From Planctomycetaceae bacterium (GTDB taxonomy: Bacteria; Planctomycetota; Planctomycetia; Pirellulales; Thermoguttaceae), in assembly GCA_031256755.1 (NCBI GenBank), contig JAIRPZ010000094.1, forward strand, positions 1 through 9,922: 9,922 nucleotides of DNA. Direction: 5' to 3'. Within the stretch, counting starts at the first letter, position 1; each line of letters opens with the position of its first letter. The notes under the pieces were generated by a model. It did no database searches. It was not told the DNA's origin and was given only the letters and a program-made list of their open reading frames with translations. The position numbers and the translations under genes are program-made. Shown here piece after piece: positions 1 to 7,180 of the stretch.

Positions 1-2264
1 TCTGCCGTTTCCGTCAGATTGGCAACGAAGTAAATCTCTGCCGCAACGCCGCTGTTAAAGTCCGCCGGAATGGTCGAAACGTCTGACGGTGCAAATTCTT
101 TGAATTCGCGGAACGTTAGTTTATCGAGTTGATTTTGATAAACCGTGCGGTGAATCCATTCCACTCGCGGCTTTGCATTGCTGCCGCTTACACGTTCAAA
201 GTCAAACGGCACGCCGCGCTCTTGCAGCACCTCGCGGGAGGTTTTACCGGTGATGATTTTACCGTTGTCCCAGAGTGCCGTTGAAATCGGCTGCAAGTTC
301 AAACCGAAATCCAAGCCGGTTGTTCGTTCCGGTTTCGGACCGATAACCGTTGCGCCGTTGCGGACAAGTTCTTCTATTTTTGCAAGGGCAGCTCTGGAAA
401 TGCTGTTGCGGTTCGGAAGCACCAATACGCGGTAATTCACACCGTCTTTCAAAAAGATGCGTCCGTTTTCCACGCGGTCAATCTGATTCAACAAAACCGA
501 TTCCGAAGCAACGTCATAATCATAACCCGGCAGCGACTTTGCCGAATTCGCCTGCCGGTCTTCGGTAAAACCCGGCACGTTCTCGCCGTTGTATTCCAGC
601 ACGTCTGCGGACGGCAATCCTTGTTGTAACAAAAACTGCACGCGGTTAATATATTTCAGAAAATCCTGTGATTTCTGAAACGTAAAATGATGCCGGTTAA
701 AATGTGTTCCGGCATACATGTCCTGCCCCGGCTCGCCCGTTTCATCCGGCGAACATGCACAGAGACACCAAACATGCAGATTGAGTCCGGTACAAACGGC
801 ATAGTCAAATGTCGGTTTTAAGTTATGCGAAAAGGACTCGTTCCAATGCGGACCAATGCTGGTGAATCCTTCGGCGGCAACGAGTTTGTGTCCGTTGGTA
901 TGCGCCGCCGATGCGGGCTGCTTGACCATCCACCGGTCTTTGTCCTGCTTAAAAGCCCCGCCGGTGAATTTTGCCCAGTATTCCGCCATCGGAATATCCG
1001 AAATGCCGAGTGTTTGCAGCGCGTCCAGCATCGGTATGGTCGGCGGACCGCCCGATTCGGGGTGAATACCCATATTGTATTTGCGTGCGGTTTCCTTATA
1101 ACGCCGGTAATGATTTTCCGCAATTAAATCGGCAAGCGTCCGGCGGTAATCGTTCAGAAAGCGGTTGCTGGTGTTCCGGTCATTCAGAATATAGCCGGCA
1201 ATCACCGGCAGATAAGGAACCGGGTCGTAGCCGCGCCGCTTTTGGAATTCTGTAACAAAAAGCGGAGTCCAGTTGATTCCGCCCGCCTCGTAACTGTCGG
1301 AATGAAAGTAGCGCAGTGTTTTTCCCCAATGCGGTTTGACCGGTTCGAGAACCGGATGCACCGCCTTTTCCCAGTAAAAATCAAACGCCTCGGCACTGAG
1401 ATAATCAATGACGAGCCCCTGCCACTGACCGCTCGGCACAACAACTTTTTTGCCGGTCAATGTATAACCGAAACGGAGAATGTCCCAATTTCCCGCCGGT
1501 GCGTTCCATTGAAGTTGCCCGTCTTTGTCCATCTTGCCGGTCAGGACGATGACCTCATCAACATTTGTGTCGGGGTCGCCGGGCAAATCCGGTTCATCAT
1601 CTGTCAGAAAGGCACTGTTTTTTATTTTCCATTCGACTTCTTTAACGGCAATTTTTGCGTTAAAGTGTTTCAGAGGCGTTCGCTTTTTGCCCGGCGTACT
1701 TTTCACGGCGAGAACGGCAACGTCCTTGTAATAATTGAGAACGGTTTTCGGCTGCGGTAATTTTGTAACAATTTCTTTTCCGCCTTCGGCGGCGGTTGCC
1801 GAATGGACAATCCGTTTGATGGCGTGTTCGGGCGGAACAACGGGACCGCCGACATCCCAGCCGCTTTGGATATTCACACTGACGGACAATCCGAGCCGGT
1901 CGGCTTCCTGAACGGCGTGACGAAAAAGTTCAATCCATTCCGGCGAGGAATACATCGGACCTTCGGAAACATTTTTATTTCCGCCGATATTGGAGCCATT
2001 GGCATCGATAATGAAAACACCGCCGAAACCTTTTGCTTTCATGGCTTCGAGGTCTTGGGTGATAGCGGTTTTGGTGACGTTGCCGTTGAGCCACCACCAG
2101 AAACACCAGAGTTTTGCCTCGGCAGGCGGAGCAGCAAAACCCGCTGCGAGTTTATCGGCGGTCTCTCCGGCAACGTTGTTTCCGGCAGCGGCAACGAAAC
2201 CGGCAGAAGAAAATAAAAGGGCAAAAATAATAAGGACGCGGGAAAGGAACGTGGACGTTGCCAT
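1..2264 (-). CDS. Secreted GH106-type alpha-L-rhamnosidase-like glycoside hydrolase, C-terminus off the window
   Basis: My translation from the ATG at 2264 stays open to the left edge (about 754 residues); the 3' end lies outside. The N-terminus is a signal peptide: residues 1-26 have a short polar start, the hydrophobic stretch VLIIFALLFSSAGFV and an AAA cleavage region, so the enzyme is exported. The mature start carries the GH106 hallmark PPAEAKLWCFWWWLNGNVTK, followed by DLEAMKAKGFGG. Further family-like blocks are SGWDVGGP, HSDSYEAGG (about residues 321-329) and HPESGG (about 401-406). The acidic residues in the last two are plausible catalytic or metal-site candidates, unproven. GH106 enzymes remove alpha-L-rhamnose from pectic and other plant or algal glycans. 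The promoter-like element just upstream and the terminator beyond it suggest a transcription unit separate from the ter/AAA genes. No ribosome binding site precedes the ATG. The family call is firm; the exact substrate is not known. Confidence 0.88.
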   Translation of the reverse strand, partial: MATSTFLSRVLIIFALLFSSAGFVAAAGNNVAGETADKLAAGFAAPPAEAKLWCFWWWLNGNVTKTAITQDLEAMKAKGFGGVFIIDANGSNIGGNKNVSEGPMYSSPEWIELFRHAVQEADRLGLSVSVNIQSGWDVGGPVVPPEHAIKRIVHSATAAEGGKEIVTKLPQPKTVLNYYKDVAVLAVKSTPGKKRTPLKHFNAKIAVKEVEWKIKNSAFLTDDEPDLPGDPDTNVDEVIVLTGKMDKDGQLQWNAPAGNWDILRFGYTLTGKKVVVPSGQWQGLVIDYLSAEAFDFYWEKAVHPVLEPVKPHWGKTLRYFHSDSYEAGGINWTPLFVTEFQKRRGYDPVPYLPVIAGYILNDRNTSNRFLNDYRRTLADLIAENHYRRYKETARKYNMGIHPESGGPPTIPMLDALQTLGISDIPMAEYWAKFTGGAFKQDKDRWMVKQPASAAHTNGHKLVAAEGFTSIGPHWNESFSHNLKPTFDYAVCTGLNLHVWCLCACSPDETGEPGQDMYAGTHFNRHHFTFQKSQDFLKYINRVQFLLQQGLPSADVLEYNGENVPGFTEDRQANSAKSLPGYDYDVASESVLLNQIDRVENGRIFLKDGVNYRVLVLPNRNSISRAALAKIEELVRNGATVIGPKPERTTGLDFGLNLQPISTALWDNGKIITGKTSREVLQERGVPFDFERVSGSNAKPRVEWIHRTVYQNQLDKLTFREFKEFAPSDVSTIPADFNSGVAAEIYFVANLTETA

Positions 2265-2306
2265 GATTGAGAAATAAGATAAAAAAGACGAAAGGTCTGA
2301 AAAACG

Positions 2307-2334
2307 ATTGTACCAAAAAATCCGGTTTCGTCCA
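2307..2334 (-). promoter_or_regulatory. Candidate sigma-70-type promoter of the glycosidase
   Basis: Read on the minus strand, TGGACG (2334-2329; 4 of 6 to TTGACA) is followed after 16 bases by TACAAT (2312-2307; 5 of 6 to TATAAT). This would start transcription near 2300, about 35 bases before the ATG at 2264. It is the best promoter match in the spacer and fits an independent unit for the secreted enzyme. It rests on consensus matching only. Confidence 0.4.
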
Positions 2335-2380
2335 GCGTTATTCTCCTATGTTGATATATCATGTAAAGAGATACTGTTTT

Positions 2381-2528
2381 ATCCTGTGAATCCTGTTATA
2401 AAATGACAAACGGGTGACGTATGTCCCCGTTGTTTGTTTTGAGCAGGAATCATTTGGGGCAGGATTTTTTATTACAAAAATAAAGCCGTCCGGCAAGAAC
2501 TCCTGAAAATCATGCTGATCCTGTCAGA
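2381..2528. repeat. Pair of ATCCTGT-type intergenic repeat units
   Basis: Two related units lie in the same orientation: ATCCTGTGAATCCTGTT at 2381-2397, and TCCTGAAAATCATGCTG running into ATCCTGTCAG at 2501-2527. Such tandem ATCCTGT/AATCCTGT words are familiar from intergenic regions of many bacterial genomes; that statement is from general recollection and was not searched here. The two units bracket about 100 bases that contain an inverted repeat, so the block could be a small non-coding repeat or a decayed miniature element. No target-site duplication was identified. Confidence 0.4.
2406..2437. repeat. Imperfect inverted repeat (stem-loop)
   Basis: ACAAACGGG (2406-2414) faces CCCGTTGTTTGT (2426-2437). 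The core stem is AACGGG/CCCGTT, and an inner GAC/GTC pair closes a GTAT loop. On the plus strand it is followed by a few T residues, on the minus strand by CATTTTAT, so it might act as a weak bidirectional terminator. It may equally be the internal palindrome of the flanking repeat pair. The function is unknown. Confidence 0.35.
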
Positions 2529-2550
2529 GAAATAACAATGAAAAAACGAA

Positions 2551-2578
2551 TGACAAAACGGCGGAATAAAATCCGCCG
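2551..2578 (-). terminator. Intrinsic terminator of the ter genes
   Basis: On the minus strand a 7-bp G+C-rich stem, CGGCGGA (2578-2572) and TCCGCCG (2565-2559), closes a 6-base loop. It is followed at once by TTTTGTCA, with a further run of six T at 2546-2541. It begins 21 bases after the stop codon of the terD-like gene. This is a standard rho-independent arrangement and marks the end of the transcription unit that includes the two Ter proteins. Confidence 0.8.
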
Positions 2579-2599
2579 CTGCAATCTTATGTTATCAAT

Positions 2600-3178
2600 T
2601 TACGATAAGTTTACGCCGTAATTCTTCGCCAATGCTTCAAGACCGCCGGTGAAACCCTGACCAACCGCCTTGAATTTCCATTCGCCGCCGTGCCGGTAGA
2701 GTTCGCCGAAGATCATCGCCGTGTCCGTAGACGCATCCTCCGATAAATCAAACCGTGCAATCTCCTCGCCGCTGTCCCGATTGACGATCCGAATAAATGC
2801 AGACGAAACCTGTCCGAAGTTTTGTTTGTTCGCAGCGGCTTCGTGAATCGTTACCGTAAACGCAATTTTCTGCACATCCGCCGGAACCGATGCAAGCGTT
2901 ACATAAAGCATTTCGTCATCGCCTTCGCCCTCGCCGGTGCGGTTATCGCCGGTATGTTCCACGCTCCCGTCAGCGGATTTCAACTGATTATAAAAAATGA
3001 AATCCCTGTCGCTGCGTACTTTGCCCGCCGCATTCAATAAAAACGCCGAAGCGTCCAAGTCAAATGCCGCTCCGCTTGTGGCACGAACATCCCAGCCAAG
3101 ACCAACCTGAATCTTGTTGAGTCCCGGATTATCTTTCGTCAGTGATGTGTTCGCACCCTTTACTAATGAAATCGCCAT
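2600..3178 (-). CDS. terD: TerD-family calcium-binding stress/tellurium-resistance protein
   Basis: The 192-residue product has the full length of a single TerD domain. It shows the family's blocks in order: MAISLVKG at the start, GLGWD (26-30), FDLDASAFLL (39-48), the acidic loop GDNRTGEGEGDDE (77-89), AFTVTIH (106-112), FIRIVN (128-133) and GELYRHGGEWKFKAVGQGF (158-176). The Asp/Glu-rich loops DLDAS and GDNRTGEGEGDDE are the known calcium-binding parts of the fold. TerD proteins are cytoplasmic and are linked to tellurite, phage and membrane stress phenotypes; their biochemical role is not settled. The start at 3178 is supported by an AGGAG site 7 bases upstream. It is the last gene before the terminator and lies 62 bases after the TerZ-like gene, so the two are probably co-transcribed. 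All key acidic residues are present. Confidence 0.95.
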   Translation of the reverse strand: MAISLVKGANTSLTKDNPGLNKIQVGLGWDVRATSGAAFDLDASAFLLNAAGKVRSDRDFIFYNQLKSADGSVEHTGDNRTGEGEGDDEMLYVTLASVPADVQKIAFTVTIHEAAANKQNFGQVSSAFIRIVNRDSGEEIARFDLSEDASTDTAMIFGELYRHGGEWKFKAVGQGFTGGLEALAKNYGVNLS

Positions 3179-3185
3179 GATGTTT

Positions 3186-3190
3186 CTCCT
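3186..3190 (-). promoter_or_regulatory. Ribosome binding site of the terD-like gene
   Basis: AGGAG on the minus strand, within GAAAGGAGAAAC, stands 7 bases before the ATG at 3178 and fixes that start. It is one of only two clear Shine-Dalgarno sites in the window. Confidence 0.8.
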
Positions 3191-3208
3191 TTCGTGTTAA
3201 TTGTCAGC

Positions 3209-3226
3209 CGTTGATTTTCATCAACG
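3209..3226 (-). other. GAAA-tetraloop hairpin between the two ter genes
   Basis: A perfect 7-bp stem, CGTTGAT (3226-3220) and ATCAACG (3215-3209), closes a GAAA tetraloop on the minus strand, in the 62-base gap between the two ter genes. No T-run follows it in the direction of transcription, so it is not an intrinsic terminator. It could protect or process the mRNA and give the two Ter proteins different levels. That role is inferred. Confidence 0.45.
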
Positions 3227-3240
3227 AAAAAAGTTTATGT

Positions 3241-3840
3241 TTATAACGTTGCCGTGATTTGCGGCAGCATATCGTTAAACGTCTGCCCGTCAGACGGTTC
3301 GCCCAGAGCCGCCATTTTCCATTCGCCATGATGACGATAAACTTTCGCCATAATATATCCCGTGTAATTGCCGCCGCCGGTCAAAGTGTATCGGGCAATC
3401 TCCTGATTATCCGACAGATTGACGAGACGGCAGAACGCATTATCGACTTCCTGAAACGTCTGCCCGCGGAAACTGTTCACCGTGAAAACCAATGCCTGAA
3501 CGTTTGCCGGCACTTTATCTAAATCAACGATAATGCTTTCGTCATCGCCGTCACCGTCGCCGGTGAGGTTGTCGCCGGTGTGCCGGATGCTGCCGTCTTT
3601 GCTTTTCAGTTGCCGGAACCAAACGGCATCGACCATGTTTTTATCGGCATCGAACAATACACACGACGCATCGAGGTCAATCGAATCGGGCTGTTTGCCG
3701 CCGAAAATGGCACCGATGATGCCTTTCGGCTTTCTTTTCGCCGCATCCCATCCGAGTCCCATCGAAATCTTCGCGAGTGATGCTCCGCCGCTCTCTTTGA
3801 CGAGCGAAATCTTTTGTCCTTTCACAAGTGAAATAGCCAT
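3241..3840 (-). CDS. terZ: TerZ/TerD-family calcium-binding protein
   Basis: The 199-residue protein is a paralogue of the downstream TerD-like protein but closer to the TerZ branch. Between GLGWD (28-32) and IDLDASCVLFD (54-64) it carries the basic, glycine-rich insert KRKPKGIIGAIFGGKQ (35-50). It then has WFRQLKSKDGSIRHTGDNL (74-92), the acidic loop GDGDGDDE (94-101), VFTVNSF (118-124) and NAFCRLVN (134-141). DLDAS and the GDGDGDDE loop are the expected calcium ligands. The ATG at 3840 lacks a Shine-Dalgarno site but begins the conserved MAISLVKGQK sequence, so the start is secure. Its start lies 31 bases after the coiled-coil gene ends, and 62 bases separate it from the terD-like gene. TerZ-type proteins occur in ter operons and in predicted stress or anti-phage surveillance loci; here the partners are an AAA+ ATPase and lectin-fold proteins instead of the usual terABC set. 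Confidence 0.92.
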   Translation of the reverse strand: MAISLVKGQKISLVKESGGASLAKISMGLGWDAAKRKPKGIIGAIFGGKQPDSIDLDASCVLFDADKNMVDAVWFRQLKSKDGSIRHTGDNLTGDGDGDDESIIVDLDKVPANVQALVFTVNSFRGQTFQEVDNAFCRLVNLSDNQEIARYTLTGGGNYTGYIMAKVYRHHGEWKMAALGEPSDGQTFNDMLPQITATL

Positions 3841-3871
3841 TTTTGTTAATAATGTTTAAGGATAGGTTTGT

Positions 3872-4429
3872 TTAATGATGTTTGGAAATGATTTGCTCAT
3901 CAAGTTTATCGGACGGCAGTTCATTCCAGACCTGCTGTATTTTTTCTCTGACTTGCGGGGCAAGCCATGGATTTTTCTTTGCTTCTTCAATCATCTTTTG
4001 AGTGGTCTCATATTTCTGTTTCATTTCGTTTTCTTTCGGCAATGCGGCAAGTTCATTCTGCAACGCTTCAATGTCGGCACGTTTTTTAGCGTTTCCGTCT
4101 TTGATTTTCTGCAAGGCGGCGCGCTGTGCCGTGAGCGTTCCCTGTTCCTGAATCAATGCCTGACGTTCTGTTTCCAAATCTTGTTCTGCTTTCTGTTTGC
4201 TTTGCCGCAGTGCTGCCCGCTGCGAGTTCAGCCGCCCGATTTCGTTCATGATTTCGGAGCGGGCATCTTCGAGTTGTTTTGCATCGGTTATTTTTTTCAG
4301 CAAACTGCTTAACGGCTGCAACAGCGGATACTGCTGCACCGACAGCGTTAACACCTGCTCGGTAATTTCGAGCGTGCTTGGGTCAACGTTCCGGTATCCG
4401 GCTTGCTGTAAGGCTTCGTGTAAGGTCAT
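3872..4429 (-). CDS. Coiled-coil protein, translationally coupled to the AAA+ ATPase
   Basis: The 185-residue product has no recognised catalytic motif. Residues 1-45 look globular, with MTLHEALQQAGYRNVDPSTLEI at the start. Residues 50-155 form a long charged coiled coil rich in Glu, Gln, Lys and Ala, with blocks such as ALRQSKQKAEQDLETERQAL. The tail around 152-180 (NPWLAPQVREKIQQVW) is again more globular. No signal peptide or membrane segment is seen, so it is probably cytoplasmic. Its start overlaps the stop of the 842-residue ATPase by 4 bases (ATGA), the classic arrangement for translational coupling, so a stable complex with the ATPase as adaptor or regulator is plausible. The function is otherwise unknown. 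Confidence 0.85.
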   Translation of the reverse strand: MTLHEALQQAGYRNVDPSTLEITEQVLTLSVQQYPLLQPLSSLLKKITDAKQLEDARSEIMNEIGRLNSQRAALRQSKQKAEQDLETERQALIQEQGTLTAQRAALQKIKDGNAKKRADIEALQNELAALPKENEMKQKYETTQKMIEEAKKNPWLAPQVREKIQQVWNELPSDKLDEQIISKHH

Positions 4430-6954
4430 TCCGGTAAATCCTCCGGTGTGATGGTTTGCGAACCGTCATCCCGCATAATGTAATTGTCCGCCAGCACCGC
4501 CGCCAAATTCTCCATTTCACCGGCATTGCCGAATTTCGGATTCTGTTTCAGCGTGTGAATGTAATCCAGCAGCGGCGGTTCCGTTTCCGGTGCAAGCGTT
4601 AGTTTACTCTTTTTCAACTTCATTTTCAAGATTTGCAGACACTCCGCTGCCGTGTAATCGGGAAAATCCACCACAAGCGGAAACCGCCGCTCCCAGCCGG
4701 GATCCGCATTAAACAGCCGCTGCATCGGTTCAGGATAACCCGCCAAAACCGTAAAAACACGGGCGTTGCGGCCAGACGTGACCTCCTGCGTGATTTGTCC
4801 GATAATGTCTTTATTGAAAGAATCATTATCGCCTGCTGACGAATAAAGATTGTGCGCCTCGTCAATGAACAGCACTTTTCCTTCCTCACGGGCTTTGGTG
4901 AACGCCTCCGTGACTCTGCCCGATGACTGACCGACATAACCCGCTTTCAGATTAAGCGCGGAAATCTCCGCAACATCGGTTCCCTCGATAAGACCGACTG
5001 CGTTAAACACGCGGCTCATATAACGGGCTATCGTTGTTTTGCCGGTTCCCGGATTGCCGATAAACCGCATATTATATTTTGCGTCTGTTCCCAGTCCGTT
5101 TTTTTCATCGTAGGCAATCCGTTTCGCAATCCGCTTGATTTGCTCTTTCACACTTTGCAAACCGATAAAGTTTTCATCAAGTTCCTCAAGGATTTGTTCA
5201 ATCGTTGTTCCGCATTTTGTATTCGGAATATCCGCCGCCGTGATCACCGCATATTCGTTTCGCGCTGCCGCATTCTTCATCATCGTTTCGACAACGTTTC
5301 TCGCTCCGCCCGCATTTTCCATCTTGCCGGTTTTGAGACGTGTTCCGATATACTGCATTAACGGAATGCACGCATCTTCCGCCAGTGAATAATGTTCTGC
5401 CTGAAGCATGCGTTCCGTGATTTGCCGCAATTCGTCCGCTGTGTAATCAGGAAACGTGATGGTGTTGTCGGGATGATTGAACCGCCGTTTCATTCCGGGG
5501 TTCACGTTCAGAAGACGCTGCAAATACTCGCCGCCGTAGCCCGCTGCTAATACCGTCAATTCGTCCCGGCGGTCTTCCATTGTTTTCATCAGCACGTTTT
5601 CAAACGCTTGTTTAAGCCATTCGTTGTCCGCAAATTGATACACTTCATCAATGAACAGCACGCCCCCCATCGCTTCAGTTATCTTTGCTTTTAACTTTTC
5701 CATGGACTCGCCCGGATTATAACCGCTCGAAATATCAGCAACGGAAATTTCGACAATTTTATCCGTTCTCCGCAGACCAAGTGCAAAGTAATACTTCGCT
5801 AAAATGCGTGCCACTACCGTTTTGCCTGTTCCCGGATTGCCGAGCAGAAGCGAATGCAGTGAAAATGCCGATGTGTCCGAACCCGCTTCCTGCCGCTTTT
5901 GAATCATTGAGGCAAGTCCGAATAACTTTTTGAGTTGCTCTTTCACAGAAGCAAGACCAATCAAACCGTTCAGTTCTTTTTCGGCATCCTGCAATGCCTG
6001 TTTCCGTTTTGCTTCGCTGTCGTCTTCAAAGATTTGTTCCAGCACTTTCGGATTCGTTCCGTCCGTCATGCGCCGTTTAATGCGTTCAACGATGTTGTAC
6101 ATCGTCAATCCTTTGGAAACGATATAATTCGCCGTCCGCCGGACATTGCCGCCGAGTCCGTACCGGCACTGCAAACGTGTCAGCAATGCGGCAACTTCCG
6201 TCATGTCAGGTTTGCAGACCGTAATATCAACAACTTTATCGGCGAGACCGGAAACAAGACGGTCGGAAGCAAGTGTGAATTCCTGATCGGCGAGGTTCAC
6301 GTCATTGCCGTATTTTATTTTGACGGGGTTGACGATTAACACGGTGGCGGTGTCAACGTGTCCGGCCGGAATTTTCGCCCATTCGCGTATGGTTCGGATT
6401 TTTGCTTCGGATGCGGGGGTGAGTTTTCCTTCTGCGTGTTCCAACTGTTTTTCGGCACTGCTTAACACGATGAACGATTTCGTTTGATGCGGAATCAAAC
6501 GGTTTTTAATGCCGTCAAAAATTTGCTGTGCTTTGCTTGCCGAATTGGTTTGGACTTGATTGACAGCACTGTTCGCCGCATTGTTTGCGGCATTATTCGG
6601 AGGGGTTTGTCCTTCGTTTTCGGTATTTTGCGGCGGAGGATCGGGCGTTGCCGCACTGCGGTTTCGTGAAACGCTGCCCGCTTTTTTGTTCGGGTCTTCG
6701 CTTTTGCCTTGTATGATGCTGTTGTATTTTTCCTGCATACCGGGTTCGGCAAACCGCAGCGTCATTTTTTCATCAATCGCGAAGGCAATTTCGTATCCTT
6801 GCTGGACAGCATAATAGAGCAGTGCGTCTTCGATGTTGGCGCAAACGCCCCGCACCGTATCGGCAAAATACCCATCCGCCGTTTCACCGGTCAGCACAAA
6901 CTGCCGTTTGCCGAATTGGACAACTAATTTTTCGTACAGACGTTTGCAGGACAT
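4426..6954 (-). CDS. Tandem CbbX-like AAA+ ATPase (842 aa)
   Basis: Two complete AAA+ modules of the CbbX/SpoVK type are visible. Module 1 has LIGLASVKEQL (331-341), Walker A GNPGTGKT (372-379), Walker B VLFIDE (432-437) and the arginine-finger block PGMKRRF (486-492). Module 2 has FIGLQSVKEQI (596-606), Walker A GNPGTGKT (633-640), Walker B VLFIDEAH (694-701) and PGWERRF (752-758). Both look catalytically intact. Upstream are an unrecognised N-terminal part (1-82), a Pro/Asn/Ala-rich linker (about 84-140, with repeated NNAAN units) and a region (about 145-300) that resembles an AAA core without Walker motifs. CbbX-type proteins are hexameric remodelling motors that pull on partner proteins using ATP. 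The ATG at 6954 has no clear ribosome binding site. The gene overlaps the coiled-coil gene by 4 bases and shares a direction with the FGE-fold and ter genes. The substrate is unknown; neighbouring proteins are candidates. Confidence 0.93.
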   Translation of the reverse strand: MSCKRLYEKLVVQFGKRQFVLTGETADGYFADTVRGVCANIEDALLYYAVQQGYEIAFAIDEKMTLRFAEPGMQEKYNSIIQGKSEDPNKKAGSVSRNRSAATPDPPPQNTENEGQTPPNNAANNAANSAVNQVQTNSASKAQQIFDGIKNRLIPHQTKSFIVLSSAEKQLEHAEGKLTPASEAKIRTIREWAKIPAGHVDTATVLIVNPVKIKYGNDVNLADQEFTLASDRLVSGLADKVVDITVCKPDMTEVAALLTRLQCRYGLGGNVRRTANYIVSKGLTMYNIVERIKRRMTDGTNPKVLEQIFEDDSEAKRKQALQDAEKELNGLIGLASVKEQLKKLFGLASMIQKRQEAGSDTSAFSLHSLLLGNPGTGKTVVARILAKYYFALGLRRTDKIVEISVADISSGYNPGESMEKLKAKITEAMGGVLFIDEVYQFADNEWLKQAFENVLMKTMEDRRDELTVLAAGYGGEYLQRLLNVNPGMKRRFNHPDNTITFPDYTADELRQITERMLQAEHYSLAEDACIPLMQYIGTRLKTGKMENAGGARNVVETMMKNAAARNEYAVITAADIPNTKCGTTIEQILEELDENFIGLQSVKEQIKRIAKRIAYDEKNGLGTDAKYNMRFIGNPGTGKTTIARYMSRVFNAVGLIEGTDVAEISALNLKAGYVGQSSGRVTEAFTKAREEGKVLFIDEAHNLYSSAGDNDSFNKDIIGQITQEVTSGRNARVFTVLAGYPEPMQRLFNADPGWERRFPLVVDFPDYTAAECLQILKMKLKKSKLTLAPETEPPLLDYIHTLKQNPKFGNAGEMENLAAVLADNYIMRDDGSQTITPEDLPE

Positions 6955-6960
6955 GGTTTT

Positions 6961-7180
6961 TCAGGGAACGTTGTTATTGCGTGTAAGCGGAGTTAGAACG
7001 GATTTTTTTAATGCCGGCTGTGTGCGGGTTTCTTGCAGCCGTTTTACGGACAAAATGCCGATAAAATGCGCCCCGCTCAATTGTGTCACCGCCGGCTGCA
7101 CAACTTGTTTGCCGATATTCCAATACAGCAGTGTCCGTGTACTGTCGGCATAAATCTGCACGCTTGCCTTGCCGGTATTC
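6961..7180 (-). pseudogene. Decayed DUF1016 (YhcG-type) nuclease N-terminal fragment
   Basis: The 220-base gap between the FGE-fold gene and the ATPase contains, in one minus-strand frame ending at a TGA (6963-6961), a translation that is not random. It reads YADSTRTLLYWNIGKQVV and then TQLSGAHFIGILSVK. The first part resembles the LLYWxIGxxI motif near the N-terminus of DUF1016 (PDDEXK-type YhcG) proteins. The second resembles the QLSWSHFIxLL motif that in intact members lies much further along. The segment looks like a nuclease gene with its start, the sequence between the two motifs and the whole catalytic C-terminal domain deleted. No start codon or ribosome binding site exists for it and its frame runs back into the FGE-fold gene. 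The identification is by remembered motifs only. Confidence 0.5.

Larger units (their letters stand above)
2265..2599. other. 335-base intergenic spacer without a gene
   Basis: No convincing coding frame is present on either strand. The spacer separates the ter/AAA/FGE genes from the glycosidase. From right to left it holds the terminator of the ter genes (2551-2578), a segment with two ATCCTGT-type repeat units (2381-2528), an imperfect inverted repeat (2406-2437) and a sigma-70-like promoter for the glycosidase (2307-2334). It is more A/T-rich than the flanking genes. Confidence 0.75.

Noticed and set aside
1242..2216. Plus-strand open frames of 172 and 137 residues
   Set aside because: Both are opposite the GH106-type gene, whose minus-strand frame is continuous and carries a signal peptide and family motifs.
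3875..4312. A Phe/Leu-rich plus-strand frame that looks like a membrane protein
   Set aside because: It is the complement of a Lys/Glu/Gln-rich coiled coil, which automatically reads as Phe/Leu/Phe-rich on the other strand.
6961..7180. The spacer as a possible DGR template repeat for the adjacent variable region
   Set aside because: It contains no match to the constant codons of the variable regions, such as the words encoding RGGSW or CRSA.
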